Source of the DNA: JBKBKC01 sp046294265
GTDB taxonomy: Bacteria > Pseudomonadota > Alphaproteobacteria > Rhodobacterales > Rhodobacteraceae
DNA: 64,000 nt
Assembly (NCBI GenBank): GCA_046294265.1
Contig: JBKBKC010000015.1
Location: forward strand, 18,313-82,312
Reading direction: 5' to 3'
Position numbers and translations under genes: made by a program. Shown here piece after piece: positions 24,424 through 33,870 of the stretch (position 1 is its first letter; every line of letters starts with the position of its first letter). Below the pieces are notes generated by a model. That model made no database searches, had not been told where the DNA came from, and saw nothing but the letters and a program-made list of their open reading frames with translations.

Positions 24424-25754
24424 CCGATCTCTACCAGACCCAGCGCGCCATGCGCCAATTGCGCCGCACCGCCCTGAACCGGGGCGTCATCGCCATCCTC
24501 GACATCGGGTCGTCCAAGGTGGCCTGCCTGATCCTGCGCTTTGACGGAGAGCTGCGCCCGCGTGAGGCGGACGGCGTGGGGCCCATGGCCGGGCAGGCGG
24601 GGTTCCGGGTGATCGGGGCGGCCACCACCCGGTCGCGCGGGGTTCGGTTCGGCGAGATCGCGGTGATGGCGGAAACCGAACGCGCCATCCGCACTGCCGT
24701 GCAAGCCGCGCAAAAGATGGCCAACCTGCGCGTCGATCATGTGATCGCGAGCTTTTCGGGGGCTGATCCGCGCAGCTACGGGCTGGCCGGTGAGTGGGAG
24801 CTGCAGGATTCGGTCGTCACCGAACAGGATGTGGCCCGCGTGCTGGCTGCCTGCGACGTGCCCGACATCGGGCAGGGGCGCGAGGTGCTGCACGCCCAGC
24901 CGGTGAACTTTGCGCTGGACCACCGCACCGGCCTTGGCGATCCGCGAGGGCAGATCGGCAATCGCCTCGCCTGCGACATGCACATGCTCTCGGTCGAGGC
25001 GGATGTGGTGCAGAACATCATCCAGTGCATCAAGCGCTGCGATCTGGATGTTGCGGGCATCGCGTCCTCGGCCTATGTCTCGGGCATCTCGGCGCTGGTC
25101 GAGGATGAGCAGGAACTGGGTGCTGCCTGCATCGACATGGGCGGCGGGACCACCGGCATCTCGGTCTTCATCCGCAAGCACATGATCTATGCCGACAGCG
25201 TGCGGATGGGCGGCGACCATGTGACCTCCGACATCTCCAAGGGCCTGCAGGTGCCGATGTCGGTGGCCGAGCGGATCAAGACCAAGCATGGCGGCATCTT
25301 CGCCACCGGCATGGACGACCGCGAGATGATCGAGATCGGCGGCGACAGCGGCGACTGGGACAAGGACCGCCGCCAGGTCAGCCGCACCGAGCTGATCGGC
25401 ATCATGCGCCCGAGGGTGGAGGAGATACTCGAGGAAACCCGCGCGCGGCTGGATGCGGCGGGCTTCGACAGCCTGCCCAGCCAGCAGATCGTGCTGACGG
25501 GCGGCGCGAGCCAGATCCCCGGCCTGGACGGGCTGGCCACCCGCATCCTCGGCCAGCGGGTGCGCCTTGGCCGCCCCTTGCGGGTGCAAGGCTTGCCGCA
25601 GGCGGTCACCGGGGCCGCGTTTTCGGGTGCGGTGGGGCTGTGCCTCTTCGCGGCGCATCCGCAGGACGAATGGTGGGACTTTGAAATCCCCGTCGAACGC
25701 TACCCCGCGCGGTCGCTGAAACGGGCGCTCAGATGGTTCAGGGACAACTGGTGA
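24420..25754 (+). CDS. ftsA: Cell division protein FtsA
   Basis: Actin-like ATPase, 444 aa, that tethers FtsZ to the membrane. Phosphate-1 motif AILDIGSSKVACLIL near residue 21, phosphate-2 IDMGGGTTGISVF near 238 and the adenosine motif VLTGGASQIPG near 358 are recognisable. A C-terminal amphipathic segment (SLKRALRWFRDNW) fits the membrane-targeting helix. Start is GTG 24420, overlapping ftsQ. A 243-bp gap separates it from ftsZ. Confidence 0.96.
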   Translation: MTDLYQTQRAMRQLRRTALNRGVIAILDIGSSKVACLILRFDGELRPREADGVGPMAGQAGFRVIGAATTRSRGVRFGEIAVMAETERAIRTAVQAAQKMANLRVDHVIASFSGADPRSYGLAGEWELQDSVVTEQDVARVLAACDVPDIGQGREVLHAQPVNFALDHRTGLGDPRGQIGNRLACDMHMLSVEADVVQNIIQCIKRCDLDVAGIASSAYVSGISALVEDEQELGAACIDMGGGTTGISVFIRKHMIYADSVRMGGDHVTSDISKGLQVPMSVAERIKTKHGGIFATGMDDREMIEIGGDSGDWDKDRRQVSRTELIGIMRPRVEEILEETRARLDAAGFDSLPSQQIVLTGGASQIPGLDGLATRILGQRVRLGRPLRVQGLPQAVTGAAFSGAVGLCLFAAHPQDEWWDFEIPVERYPARSLKRALRWFRDNW

Positions 25755-25997
25755 CCGCTACATCCTGCATCCCGGTCGAGAGCGCGCGGAAAAGCGCCAC
25801 GTGCGGGCCATATTTTGTGGCCGATGCGCGTTTTTCTCGTGACCTTTGGCCGGGCTGTGGATAGATTTGCACATTAATCGGGGAAATGCGTCGGGAGCGG
25901 ACGTGTCACACCCCGAACGGCGACGACGGAAACGGACCCCGATCCGAAAAGGACAGCGGTTCAGGTGTGGCGTGAACGAGAGGCAGGGCGAAACGGC
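25755..25997 (+). promoter_or_regulatory. ftsA-ftsZ intergenic region, probably carrying an ftsZ promoter
   Basis: This 243-bp gap is large for a dcw cluster and less GC-rich near 25825-25890, where TGTGGATAGATTTGCACATTA lies. The room and composition suggest a separate ftsZ promoter, as is common in alphaproteobacteria. I could not identify a convincing -35/-10 pair or a CtrA box. Confidence 0.35.
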
Positions 25998-27608
25998 ATG
26001 GCACTCAATCTGATGATGACCTCGCAGCGCGAAGACTTGAAGCCGCGCATCACCGTCTTCGGGGTCGGCGGGGCGGGCGGCAACGCCGTCAACAACATGA
26101 TCGACAAGCAGTTGGAGGGGGTCGAGTTCGTCGTGGCGAACACCGACGCGCAGGCGCTGGCGCAAAGCCGCGCCAATGCGGCGATCCAGATGGGCATCAA
26201 GGTGACAGAGGGCTTGGGCGCCGGGGCCAAGCCGCAGATCGGCGCCGCCGCGGCGGAGGAAAGCATCGAGGCGATCGTCGATCAGCTTGCAGGCGCGCAC
26301 ATGTGCTTCATCACCGCCGGCATGGGCGGCGGCACCGGCACCGGGGCGGCCCCGATCATCGCGCAGGCCGCGCGAGAGCTGGGCGTGCTGACCGTTGGCG
26401 TGGTGACCAAGCCCTTCCAGTTCGAGGGTGCCAAGCGGATGCGCCAGGCCGAAGAGGGCATCGAGGCCCTGCAGAAGGTCGTCGATACGCTGATCATCAT
26501 CCCGAACCAGAACCTGTTCCGGCTGGCCAACGAACGCACCACCTTCACCGAAGCCTTCGCCATGGCCGATGACGTGCTCTACCAGGGCGTCAAGGGCGTG
26601 ACCGACCTGATGGTGCGGCCCGGCCTGATCAACCTCGACTTTGCCGACGTGCGGTCGGTGATGGACGAGATGGGCAAGGCCATGATGGGCACCGGCGAGG
26701 CGACGGGCGAGGATCGCGCGGTGCAGGCCGCCGAAAAGGCCATCGCCAACCCTTTGCTGGATGAAATCAGCCTGAACGGCGCGCGCGGTGTCCTGATCAA
26801 CATCACGGGCGGGTATGACCTGACCCTCTTCGAGGTGGACGAGGCCGCGACCATCATCCGCGAAAAGGTGGACCCCGACGCCAACATCATCGTCGGCTCC
26901 ACGCTCGATACCGGAATGGAGGGGACGATCCGCGTCTCGGTCGTGGCTACCGGCATCGACGCCACTGCCGCCAACCGCGCCGAACCCGCACAGGCCCGCC
27001 GCGCGTCGGTCGCCGCTTCGGCCAGCATCCCGACCTTCATCCCCCCCGCGCCGGTCGAGCCGCGTCGGGCCGAAGTGCCACTGACCGTTTCGGTTACCCC
27101 GGCCCCACAGGCCGCCCGCGCGCCCGAGGCCGACCTGTTCGCCCCGGCCCCCGAACCGGTGGAGCGCGTCGCCGATGAGGCGCTCGATGACCTGCCCATG
27201 CCGGCCTACCGCCCCCAGCCGCCCGCGCAGCGTCCCGCTGCCACCGCCCCTGCACCGGGGCCCGAGGGCTATGTCGCGCCGCGCCCCCGGCCCACCGGCA
27301 CCCCCTCGCCAGAGGCGCTCGCGCGGCTTCAGGCTGCGGTGAGCAAGGCGCCCGGTGCCCGCACCTCGGCACCGGCGCAGGCCCAGGCTGCCGCATCGAA
27401 ACCCGCCGCCGAACGTCCGCGCTTCGGCATCGGATCGCTGATCGGCCGGATGGCGGGCAACGTGGGTGGTGCCGAGCCGCCGATGGAGCGGCCCGCCGGT
27501 TCGGCGCGCCCGCAACCCCCCGTCGCGGCCTATGACGACGAGCCCGAAATGAACGCCGATCAGGAGCGCATCGAAATTCCCGCGTTCCTGCGCCGCCAGG
27601 CGAACTGA
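25998..27608 (+). CDS. ftsZ: Cell division GTPase FtsZ
   Basis: Tubulin-like GTPase that forms the Z-ring, 536 aa, longer than the E. coli protein because of an extended linker, as is usual in alphaproteobacteria. GTP-binding GGGTGTGAAP is at 110-119, with GVGGAGGNAVNNM near residue 17 and the T7-loop region NLDFADVRSVM. Residues about 320-515 form a Pro/Ala-rich linker. The C-terminal peptide ERIEIPAFLRRQ is the site for FtsA and other partners. ATG 25998 is preferred over 25965 on family length. An intrinsic terminator follows. Confidence 0.97.
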   Translation: MALNLMMTSQREDLKPRITVFGVGGAGGNAVNNMIDKQLEGVEFVVANTDAQALAQSRANAAIQMGIKVTEGLGAGAKPQIGAAAAEESIEAIVDQLAGAHMCFITAGMGGGTGTGAAPIIAQAARELGVLTVGVVTKPFQFEGAKRMRQAEEGIEALQKVVDTLIIIPNQNLFRLANERTTFTEAFAMADDVLYQGVKGVTDLMVRPGLINLDFADVRSVMDEMGKAMMGTGEATGEDRAVQAAEKAIANPLLDEISLNGARGVLINITGGYDLTLFEVDEAATIIREKVDPDANIIVGSTLDTGMEGTIRVSVVATGIDATAANRAEPAQARRASVAASASIPTFIPPAPVEPRRAEVPLTVSVTPAPQAARAPEADLFAPAPEPVERVADEALDDLPMPAYRPQPPAQRPAATAPAPGPEGYVAPRPRPTGTPSPEALARLQAAVSKAPGARTSAPAQAQAAASKPAAERPRFGIGSLIGRMAGNVGGAEPPMERPAGSARPQPPVAAYDDEPEMNADQERIEIPAFLRRQAN

Positions 27609-27631
27609 GCCGAGCGTGCGAACACACCCCC

Positions 27632-27658
27632 AAGACCCGCCGAAAGGCGGGTCTTTTT
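27632..27658 (+). terminator. Rho-independent terminator after ftsZ
   Basis: AAGACCCGCC and GGCGGGTCTT form a perfect 10-bp stem with a GAAA tetraloop, followed by a T-run to 27658. This marks the end of the dcw transcript proper, 23 nt after the ftsZ stop. Confidence 0.92.
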
Positions 27659-27798
27659 CGTTCTGGATCAATGTGTTCCTGAGATTTGCAGGGCTGTTAC
27701 AACCGGTCACAAAGAGTGAATTGTTCCCGGATGGCACCTCACTTACCTACGTTAGCACAAGACCGTCCGTTCAGGCGGCGCTAACCAGGATAAACGCG

Positions 27799-28719
27799 GT
27801 GCAACACACGCTTCGATCTGATGTGACCTTTACCGGCGTCGGCCTTCATGGCGGGCGCCCCGTTCGCATGGTCGTGCGCCCCGCCTCTGCCGATTTCGGC
27901 ATCTGGTTCCTGCGCACGGACCTCTCCACCGGCGATGCCCTGATCGCGGCCCGCTGGGATGCGGTCGTGCCGTCGCGCCTCTGCACGCTCGTCCGCAATG
28001 CGTCTGGCGCCGAGGTGCAGACCATCGAGCATCTGATGGCAGCCCTTGCCGGCACCGGCATCCACAATGCGCTGATCGAGATCGACGGCCCCGAGGTTCC
28101 GATCCTTGACGGTTCGGCCCATCCCTTTGTCGCCCGCTTTCTGCGTGCGGGGCTGCGGATGCAGTCTTCCCCAGTGCGGGCCCTGCGCATCCTGACCGAG
28201 GTAGAGGTCAGCGACGGCGAGGCGGTGGCGCGGCTGGAACCGTCCGACATGCTCGAGATCGACTTCCGCATCGCCTTTGCCGAAAAGGCGATCGGCGAGC
28301 AGCAAAAGCATCTGTCGATGGCCAACGGCAGCTTCGTGCGCGAACTGTGCGACAGCCGGACCTTCTGCTTGCAAGCCGATGTGGACATGATGCGTCAGAA
28401 CGGCCTGGCCCTTGGCGGCAGCTACGACAATGCCGTGGTGTTCGAGAATGGCCGCGTCCTGTCGCCCGGCGGGCTGCGCCACGGCGATGAGCCCGTTCGC
28501 CACAAGATGCTGGATGCGCTGGGGGATCTGGCACTCGCAGGGGGGCCGATCCTCGGTCGCTACACGGGCGTCCGGGCAGGCCATGCGCTCACCAACCGGT
28601 TGCTGCGCGCGCTTTTCGCCGACCCCGCCAGCCATGCCTGGGTCGATTGCACCCAGCCTACGGGCCGCAAGCTGCCGGGGGTGGGCGTGGTCCTGTCCGA
28701 TATTCCCCGCGTTGCCTGA
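27799..28719 (+). CDS. lpxC: UDP-3-O-acyl-N-acetylglucosamine deacetylase LpxC
   Basis: Zinc deacetylase, 307 aa, catalysing the committed step of lipid A synthesis. TFTGVGLHGGRP near the start, the zinc-binding region TIEHLMAALAGTGIHN near residue 76, PILDGSAHPF, and GDEPVRHKMLDALGD (second histidine and aspartate ligands) near 235 are all conserved. The GTG at 27799 gives the family N-terminus; CAGGA 8 nt upstream supports it. The frame is open back to the ftsZ terminator. It is probably transcribed from its own promoter in the 140 bp after that terminator. Confidence 0.96.
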   Translation: MQHTLRSDVTFTGVGLHGGRPVRMVVRPASADFGIWFLRTDLSTGDALIAARWDAVVPSRLCTLVRNASGAEVQTIEHLMAALAGTGIHNALIEIDGPEVPILDGSAHPFVARFLRAGLRMQSSPVRALRILTEVEVSDGEAVARLEPSDMLEIDFRIAFAEKAIGEQQKHLSMANGSFVRELCDSRTFCLQADVDMMRQNGLALGGSYDNAVVFENGRVLSPGGLRHGDEPVRHKMLDALGDLALAGGPILGRYTGVRAGHALTNRLLRALFADPASHAWVDCTQPTGRKLPGVGVVLSDIPRVA

Positions 28720-28730
28720 CCTTGCGTCTT

Positions 28731-28766
28731 GGGGCGGCGAAAGGCGTTTTGCGCCCCGGTTTTTTC
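28731..28766 (+). terminator. Rho-independent terminator after lpxC
   Basis: GGGGCG at 28731-28736 pairs with CGCCCC around 28752-28757. The inner GCGAAA/TTTTGC pairing extends the stem around a GGCG loop. Six T residues follow. It lies 11 nt after the lpxC stop. Confidence 0.8.
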
Positions 28767-28831
28767 TGTGCTAGGACGGGCCGAACCACCCCGAAGGGCG
28801 GGCAGGCGAAAGACGTTGAGGTAGTCGGACC

Positions 28832-29677
28832 ATGGCAGGCGGCAGGGTAGGCGCACGGTTGATCGGGACGGCGCTGTGCCTGATCATCCTCTCCGGCTGC
28901 GGCGGGATGTTTCGGGAACGCGAGGTCCCGCTCGACACGCTCGAGGCCGAGGTGATCTACAAGCGCGCCGAGGCCGCGCTGGAAACCCAGCGCCGCCCGA
29001 CCGAGGCGATTCGCTTGTTTTCCGAGGTGGAGCGGCTTTACCCTTATTCGGAATGGGCAAAGCGCGCGTTGATCATGCAGGCCTTTGCCCAGCACAAGGC
29101 CAAGAAATACGAGGATGCCCGATCCGCCGCGCAGCGCTTCCTCGATTTCTATCCGGGCGACGAGGATGCGGCCTATGCGCAATACCTGCTGGCGCTCAGC
29201 TACTATGACCAGATCGACGAGGTGGGCCGCGATCAGGGCCTGACCTTCCAGGCGCTGCAGGGGATGCGCGAGGTCATCGAGCGCTACCCGGACAGCGACT
29301 ATGCCCGCTCGGCCATGCTGAAATTCGATCTCGCCTTCGATCACCTTGCCGGCAAGGAGATGGAGATCGGGCGCTACTACCTGAAAAAGGGCCATTACAG
29401 CGCTGCCGTGAACCGCTTCCGCACGGTTGTGCAGGATTTCCAGACCACGACCCACACCGCCGAAGCGCTGCACCGGCTGGTCGAGGCCTATCTGTCCCTG
29501 GGCTTTACCGACGAGGCGCAGACGGCCGCGGCGATCCTTGGCTACAACTACCAGTCCAGCCCCTTTTACGACGACAGTTTCCGCCTGCTGAAGGGGCGCG
29601 GCCTTGCGCCCGAGGCGCGCGGCAACAGCTGGCTGCGCAAGGTCTATCGGCAGGTCATCCGGGGCGAGTGGTTGTGA
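28832..29677 (+). CDS. bamD: Outer membrane assembly lipoprotein BamD
   Basis: TPR-type lipoprotein of the BAM complex, which inserts beta-barrel proteins into the outer membrane, 281 aa. Signal peptide with lipobox ILSGC, lipidated Cys23. Five TPR-like helices-pairs follow (for example EAIRLFSEVERLYPYSEWAK and YSAAVNRFRTVVQDF). Formerly ComL/YfiO. It sits between lpxC and recN in many alphaproteobacteria. A purine-rich AAGACGTTGAGG precedes ATG 28832. Confidence 0.95.
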   Translation: MAGGRVGARLIGTALCLIILSGCGGMFREREVPLDTLEAEVIYKRAEAALETQRRPTEAIRLFSEVERLYPYSEWAKRALIMQAFAQHKAKKYEDARSAAQRFLDFYPGDEDAAYAQYLLALSYYDQIDEVGRDQGLTFQALQGMREVIERYPDSDYARSAMLKFDLAFDHLAGKEMEIGRYYLKKGHYSAAVNRFRTVVQDFQTTTHTAEALHRLVEAYLSLGFTDEAQTAAAILGYNYQSSPFYDDSFRLLKGRGLAPEARGNSWLRKVYRQVIRGEWL

Positions 29678-29717
29678 AAGGGCGGTGCGTGCCCGCACGC
29701 ACCCGACGGATGACCCC

Positions 29718-31361
29718 ATGCTGACCACGCTCGCCATCCGCGACATCCTGATCATCGACCATCTGTCCCTGGCCTTCCAGCCGGGTCTGAACGTGCTGAC
29801 CGGGGAAACGGGGGCGGGCAAGTCGATCCTGCTGGATGCGCTTGGCATGGTGCTGGGTTGGCGGGGGCGGGCCGATCTGGTGCGGCAGGGGGCGGCGCAG
29901 GGCGAGGTGGAGGCGGTGTTTCGCCTGCCCCCCGGCCATGCCGCGCGCGCGGTGCTGGAAGAGGCGGGGATCGCGGCGGGGGACGAGCTGATCCTGCGTC
30001 GGGTCAATGCCGCGGACGGGCGCAAGTCGGCCTGGGTGAACGACCGCCGCGCCAGTGGCGACGTGCTGCGCGCGCTGTCCGAGACGCTGGTGGAACTGCA
30101 TGGCCAGCACGACGACCGGGGCCTCTTGAATCCGCGCGGGCACCGGGCGCTGCTGGACGCCTTTGCCGCCTCGGACCTGACGGCGGTGCGCGCGGCCTGG
30201 ACCGCCATGGGCCGGGCGCGACGTGCGTTGGCCGAGGCGGAGGCGACCCTTGCCGCGGCGCGGGCCGAGGAGGATTTCCTGCGCCACGCCGTGGCCGAAC
30301 TGGACAAGCTGGCGCCCGATCCGGGCGAGGATGCCACGCTCGACGCCCGCCGCCGTGCCATGCAGGGGGCCGCGCGCATCCGGGGCGACATTGCGCGGGC
30401 CGCAGCCGCCCTGGGCGAGGAGGGGGCGGAGCGCCTGATGGCCGATGCCGCGCGCTGGCTGGAGGGGGTGTCGGACCGGGCCGAGGGGGGGCTTGAGGCG
30501 CCGCTGGCGGCCCTGGGACGCGCGCTGATCGAGCTGTCGGAGGCGCAGGCGGGGATCGAGGGCTGCCTTGCGGCGATGGATTTCGACCCGCGCGAGCTGG
30601 AGCGGGTGGAGGAGCGGCTGTTCGCGATCCGCGCGCTGGCGCGCAAGCATGGCGTGGCGGCGGACGATCTGGCGGGGCTGGCGGACACGCTGCGCCAGCG
30701 ACTGACGGCGCTGGACGGCGGCGCGCGCAACCTGGCCGCGTTGCGTGAGGCCGAGGCCGAGGCCGGGGCGGCCTGGCAGGCCGAGGCTACGCGCCTGACG
30801 ACGGCGCGGACCGAGGCCGCGGCGCGGCTGGATGCGGCCATGGAGGGCGAGCTTGCCCCCCTGAAGATGGAGCGCGCGCGGTTTCGCACGGTGATCACCG
30901 CAGGCGAGGCGGGGCCGGAGGGTCAGGATACGGTGACCTTCACCGTCGCCACCAACCCAGGCGCGCCTCCCGGTCCGCTGGACCGCATCGCCTCGGGTGG
31001 CGAGCTGTCACGTTTCCTGCTGGCGCTGAAGGTGTGCCTGTCGGGCCAAAGCCCCGGCCAGACGATGATTTTCGACGAGATCGACCGCGGCGTGGGCGGG
31101 GCCACGGCGGCGGCGGTGGGGCGGCGGCTGGCGGCACTGGCGACCGGCGCGCAGGTGCTGGTGGTCACACACAGCCCGCAGGTGGCGGCACTCGGGGCGC
31201 ATCACTGGCGGGTGGAAAAGCGGGTCGATCGGGGGATGACCACCTCGACCGTGGTGCCGCTGGATGCCGGTGCGCGGATCGAGGAGATCGCGCGGATGCT
31301 GGCGGGCGACACGGTGACGGGGGCCGCGCGCGAGGCGGCGCGGGTCTTGCTGGCCGGATAG
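29718..31361 (+). CDS. recN: DNA repair protein RecN
   Basis: SMC-like ATPase of double-strand break repair, 547 aa. Walker A GETGAGKS is at 29-36. Two long coiled-coil arms flank the middle, and the ABC signature ASGGELSRFLLALK and Walker B TMIFDEIDRGVGG lie near the C-terminus. Start ATG 29718 matches the family start MLTTLAIRDILIIDHL. It follows bamD by 40 nt and may share its transcript. A dispersed repeat copy follows immediately. Confidence 0.95.
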   Translation: MLTTLAIRDILIIDHLSLAFQPGLNVLTGETGAGKSILLDALGMVLGWRGRADLVRQGAAQGEVEAVFRLPPGHAARAVLEEAGIAAGDELILRRVNAADGRKSAWVNDRRASGDVLRALSETLVELHGQHDDRGLLNPRGHRALLDAFAASDLTAVRAAWTAMGRARRALAEAEATLAAARAEEDFLRHAVAELDKLAPDPGEDATLDARRRAMQGAARIRGDIARAAAALGEEGAERLMADAARWLEGVSDRAEGGLEAPLAALGRALIELSEAQAGIEGCLAAMDFDPRELERVEERLFAIRALARKHGVAADDLAGLADTLRQRLTALDGGARNLAALREAEAEAGAAWQAEATRLTTARTEAAARLDAAMEGELAPLKMERARFRTVITAGEAGPEGQDTVTFTVATNPGAPPGPLDRIASGGELSRFLLALKVCLSGQSPGQTMIFDEIDRGVGGATAAAVGRRLAALATGAQVLVVTHSPQVAALGAHHWRVEKRVDRGMTTSTVVPLDAGARIEEIARMLAGDTVTGAAREAARVLLAG

Positions 31362-31363
31362 GG

Positions 31364-31404
31364 CGGGAGCCTCCGGCGGGGATATTTGGGCCAAGATGAA
31401 AGGG
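31364..31404 (+). repeat. Composite dispersed repeat, copy 5
   Basis: Short hairpin GGAG/CTCC, then CGGCGGGGATATTTGGGCC and AAGATGAAAGGG. It begins a few bases after the recN stop and lacks the larger GC hairpin of other copies. Confidence 0.7.
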
Positions 31405-31409
31405 CAGGG

Positions 31410-31805
31410 TCAGAGAACCGGGGCGAAGGTGATCATCTGCGCCTGCCAGCCCTCGGGCGTCTCGGCGAGGGTTGCGGTGAGCATCGCGCCCTGGCGGCCC
31501 AAGTCACGGCCCTGCGGATCGGTCAGGCCCGAGACGACCAGCCGTTGCGCGACAAGGGCGAGGCCGGGCAGGGGCAGGCGGCAGGTGGCGCGGCCCGTGA
31601 CGAGGCGGGCGCGGGCGAGCGTGCCCAGGCGCTCGGTCTCGGCCGCGGCGACAAGGGCCGCGCGGCCCTCGCACCAGAGGCCGGTGAGGGTGAGCATCTC
31701 GGCATCATGGGTGGTGAGCCGGGTGAGGGCCTCTGCCTCGGCGGCGACCCAGGCGGCGGCGAAGGTGCGGGCGAAGTCTTGCGGTGTGGTCGCGGGAGCG
31801 GTCAC
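31410..31805 (-). CDS. NTF2-like (DUF4440/SgcJ-type) protein
   Basis: 131 aa protein with the pattern of the small NTF2-like fold: an N-terminal helix (FARTFAAAWVAAEAEALTRL), DAEMLTLTGLWCEGRAAL, a central ARLVTGRATCRL and a terminal GWQAQMITFAPVL. Proteins of this type are stress-linked enzymes or binding proteins of uncertain substrate. Start GTG 31805 overlaps the stop of the FAD oxidase upstream (GTGA), so the two are coupled. Assignment is by fold pattern only. Confidence 0.65.
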   Translation of the reverse strand: MTAPATTPQDFARTFAAAWVAAEAEALTRLTTHDAEMLTLTGLWCEGRAALVAAAETERLGTLARARLVTGRATCRLPLPGLALVAQRLVVSGLTDPQGRDLGRQGAMLTATLAETPEGWQAQMITFAPVL

Positions 31806-33172
31806 GGGCGCACCAGTTTGCCGGGGTTCATGAGATTCCGGGGGTCGAGCGCGCGTTTGATCGCGCCCATGACATCCCAGGCAAGCCCATGTTCGGCCTG
31901 CATGTAGCCGAGCTTGCCCATGCCGATGCCGTGTTCGCCCGTGACCGTGCCGCCAAGGCGCAGCGCGCGGTCGGCCATGCGGGCGGAGAGACGCTTGGCT
32001 TCGGCGAGCTCGGCGGGGTCAGCGCGATCGACAAGCAGGATGACGTGGAAATTGCCGTCGCCGACATGCCCGAGGATGGGGCCGGGGATGGGACTGGCCG
32101 CGAGGTCGGCGCGGGTTTCCTCGACGGCGAGTGCCAGTTGCGAGATCGGCACGCAAGTGTCGGTGACCAGCGCTGTCGCCCCCGGGCGCAGGGCCAGGCA
32201 GGCCGGATAGGCCTGATGGCGCATGCGCCAGAGGCGGGTGCGATCCTCGGCCCTGTCGGCCCAGCGGAAATCGCCGGCGCCATGCTCGGCCGCGATTTCG
32301 CCAAATCGGGCAGCCTGTTCGGCGACCATGGCGGGCGAGCCATGGAATTCGACAAGCAGCTGGGGCGCAACGGGCAGGGTGTCACCGGCATGGGCATTGC
32401 AGGCGGCGACTGCCGTTTCGTCGAGAAATTCGATGCGGGCCATGGGAATGCCCGTCTGGATCGTCTCAGTCACGCAGGCCACCGCCTGGGCGATGGTGGG
32501 AAAGGCGCAGACGGCGGCGGAGACCGCCTCGGGCTGGCCCTGCAGGCGCAGGGTGAGTTCGGTTATCAGGCCGAGGGTGCCTTCGGAGCCGACCAGCAGC
32601 GCGGTAAGGTCATAGCCTGCGGAGGATTTTGGCGCGCCGCTGCCGGTGCGGATGGTGCGGCCATCGGCCAGCACCACTTCCAGCGCCAGCACATTGGTGC
32701 GCATCGTGCCGTAGCGGACTGCGGTGGTGCCGCTGGCGCGGGTGGCCGCCATGCCGCCGATCGTGGCATTGGCGCCGGGATCGACCGGAAAGAACAGGCC
32801 CGTGGCGCGCAGCTCGGTGTTCAGCGCCTCGCGGGTGATGCCGGGCTGGACGGTCACGGTCATGTCCCCGGGGTGGATCGCCAGCACGCGGTCCATGCGG
32901 GAAAAGTCGATTGTCAGGCCGCCGTGGAGCGGCAGGGCGTGCCCCTCCAGCGAGGTGCCTGCGCCCCAGCCGGTCATGGCCATGCCATGGGTGGTGCAGA
33001 TGCGCGCGATCTGCGCCACCTCTTGTGTGGTTTCGGGAAAGGCCACGGCATCGGGCGCGCCGCAAGCGATATGGGTTTCGCTGGCGGCATGCTGGTCGCG
33101 GATGGCCTGCACGCAGGTCAGGCGAGATCCGAGGAGGGCGGTCAGGTTGGCGATGGCGGTGTCGTGCGGCAT
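31802..33172 (-). CDS. FAD-linked oxidase, GlcD/D-lactate dehydrogenase type
   Basis: 456 aa flavoprotein of the VAO/PCMH family. N-terminal FAD-binding domain (about residues 40-215) shows GWGAGTSLEGHALPLHGG and DPGANATIGGMAATRASG; the C-terminal domain ends with GTVTGEHGIGMGKLGYM and DPRNLMNPGK, typical of glycolate oxidase subunit D and cytochrome-linked D-lactate dehydrogenases. Oxidises a 2-hydroxy acid and passes electrons to the respiratory chain. ATG 33172 has GGGGG 5 nt upstream. The exact substrate is not determined. Confidence 0.9.
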   Translation of the reverse strand: MPHDTAIANLTALLGSRLTCVQAIRDQHAASETHIACGAPDAVAFPETTQEVAQIARICTTHGMAMTGWGAGTSLEGHALPLHGGLTIDFSRMDRVLAIHPGDMTVTVQPGITREALNTELRATGLFFPVDPGANATIGGMAATRASGTTAVRYGTMRTNVLALEVVLADGRTIRTGSGAPKSSAGYDLTALLVGSEGTLGLITELTLRLQGQPEAVSAAVCAFPTIAQAVACVTETIQTGIPMARIEFLDETAVAACNAHAGDTLPVAPQLLVEFHGSPAMVAEQAARFGEIAAEHGAGDFRWADRAEDRTRLWRMRHQAYPACLALRPGATALVTDTCVPISQLALAVEETRADLAASPIPGPILGHVGDGNFHVILLVDRADPAELAEAKRLSARMADRALRLGGTVTGEHGIGMGKLGYMQAEHGLAWDVMGAIKRALDPRNLMNPGKLVRP

Positions 33173-33225
33173 GTGTTCCCCCTTGGCTGCGGCAGGTTAG
33201 GGCAGGTGGCGGGGGGGTGGAAGGG

Positions 33226-33870
33226 TCAGGTTGCGCGGGCCTGCAGGAAGGTGCCGAGGTCGCCATATCCGGTGAAGCGCCGCTCATAGGCGAGGCCGAG
33301 GCGGGCGGCGGCCTCCTGCGCCTTGCGGTCGAGGGCAGGGTCGTCGGTCTGTGCCTGATAGACCAGTTTCGTGTAGTTGCCGAAATACATGTCGCGCAGT
33401 TCGGGGTGGCGGTCGAGGCCCATGGGGCGCCAGACGAAGGCATCGAACTGGCGGGTGAGAAAATCGGTGAGGTAGAAGGCCGTGATCTCGGTGTCGGTGT
33501 GGGTCGCGAAAGTGGCGTTGCCTTCGAAAAACGAATAGCAATGGGGGCCTTCGATCATCTCGACCCCCAGTTTACTGCACATTTCCAACAAATCCCCACC
33601 CGTGCCGCAATCGGCATAGAGGACCAGGATGGTGCCGTAGGCGCCGCGCCAGCGGGTTACGGCGGCCTCGACTGCGGCCGGGATCCGGTCGGGCCAGAGA
33701 TGCAGGTTGGCGGGCAGGCAGTGCAGGTCGAGATGATCCCATGAATTCAGGCGCTTGAGCGCCAGCACTTCATGCGCCAGCGCTCCGCAGGCGATGGCGA
33801 GGATGCGGCCCTGACCTGCCGGGGCAAGGCCCGTTTCGGTCAGTGTCGCATCGTCGGGGGCCTGGGTCAT
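33226..33870 (-). CDS. DUF1638 domain protein
   Basis: 214 aa. Recognised by LAIACGALAHEVLAL near residue 25, LHCLPANLHLWPDRIPAAVE and VLYADCGTGGDLLEMC. DUF1638 genes are often found beside corrinoid proteins and one-carbon methyltransferases. A corrinoid protein gene lies about 475 bp upstream on the same strand, so a shared methyl-transfer role is plausible but unproven. Two conserved cysteines and a histidine-rich loop could bind a metal (inference). Its start overlaps the stop of the small membrane peptide before it. Confidence 0.82.
   Translation of the reverse strand: MTQAPDDATLTETGLAPAGQGRILAIACGALAHEVLALKRLNSWDHLDLHCLPANLHLWPDRIPAAVEAAVTRWRGAYGTILVLYADCGTGGDLLEMCSKLGVEMIEGPHCYSFFEGNATFATHTDTEITAFYLTDFLTRQFDAFVWRPMGLDRHPELRDMYFGNYTKLVYQAQTDDPALDRKAQEAAARLGLAYERRFTGYGDLGTFLQARAT

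Noticed and set aside
31386..33744. Plus-strand open frames over the FAD oxidase and DUF1638 genes
   Set aside because: They mirror minus-strand genes with strong family motifs and good ribosome binding sites.
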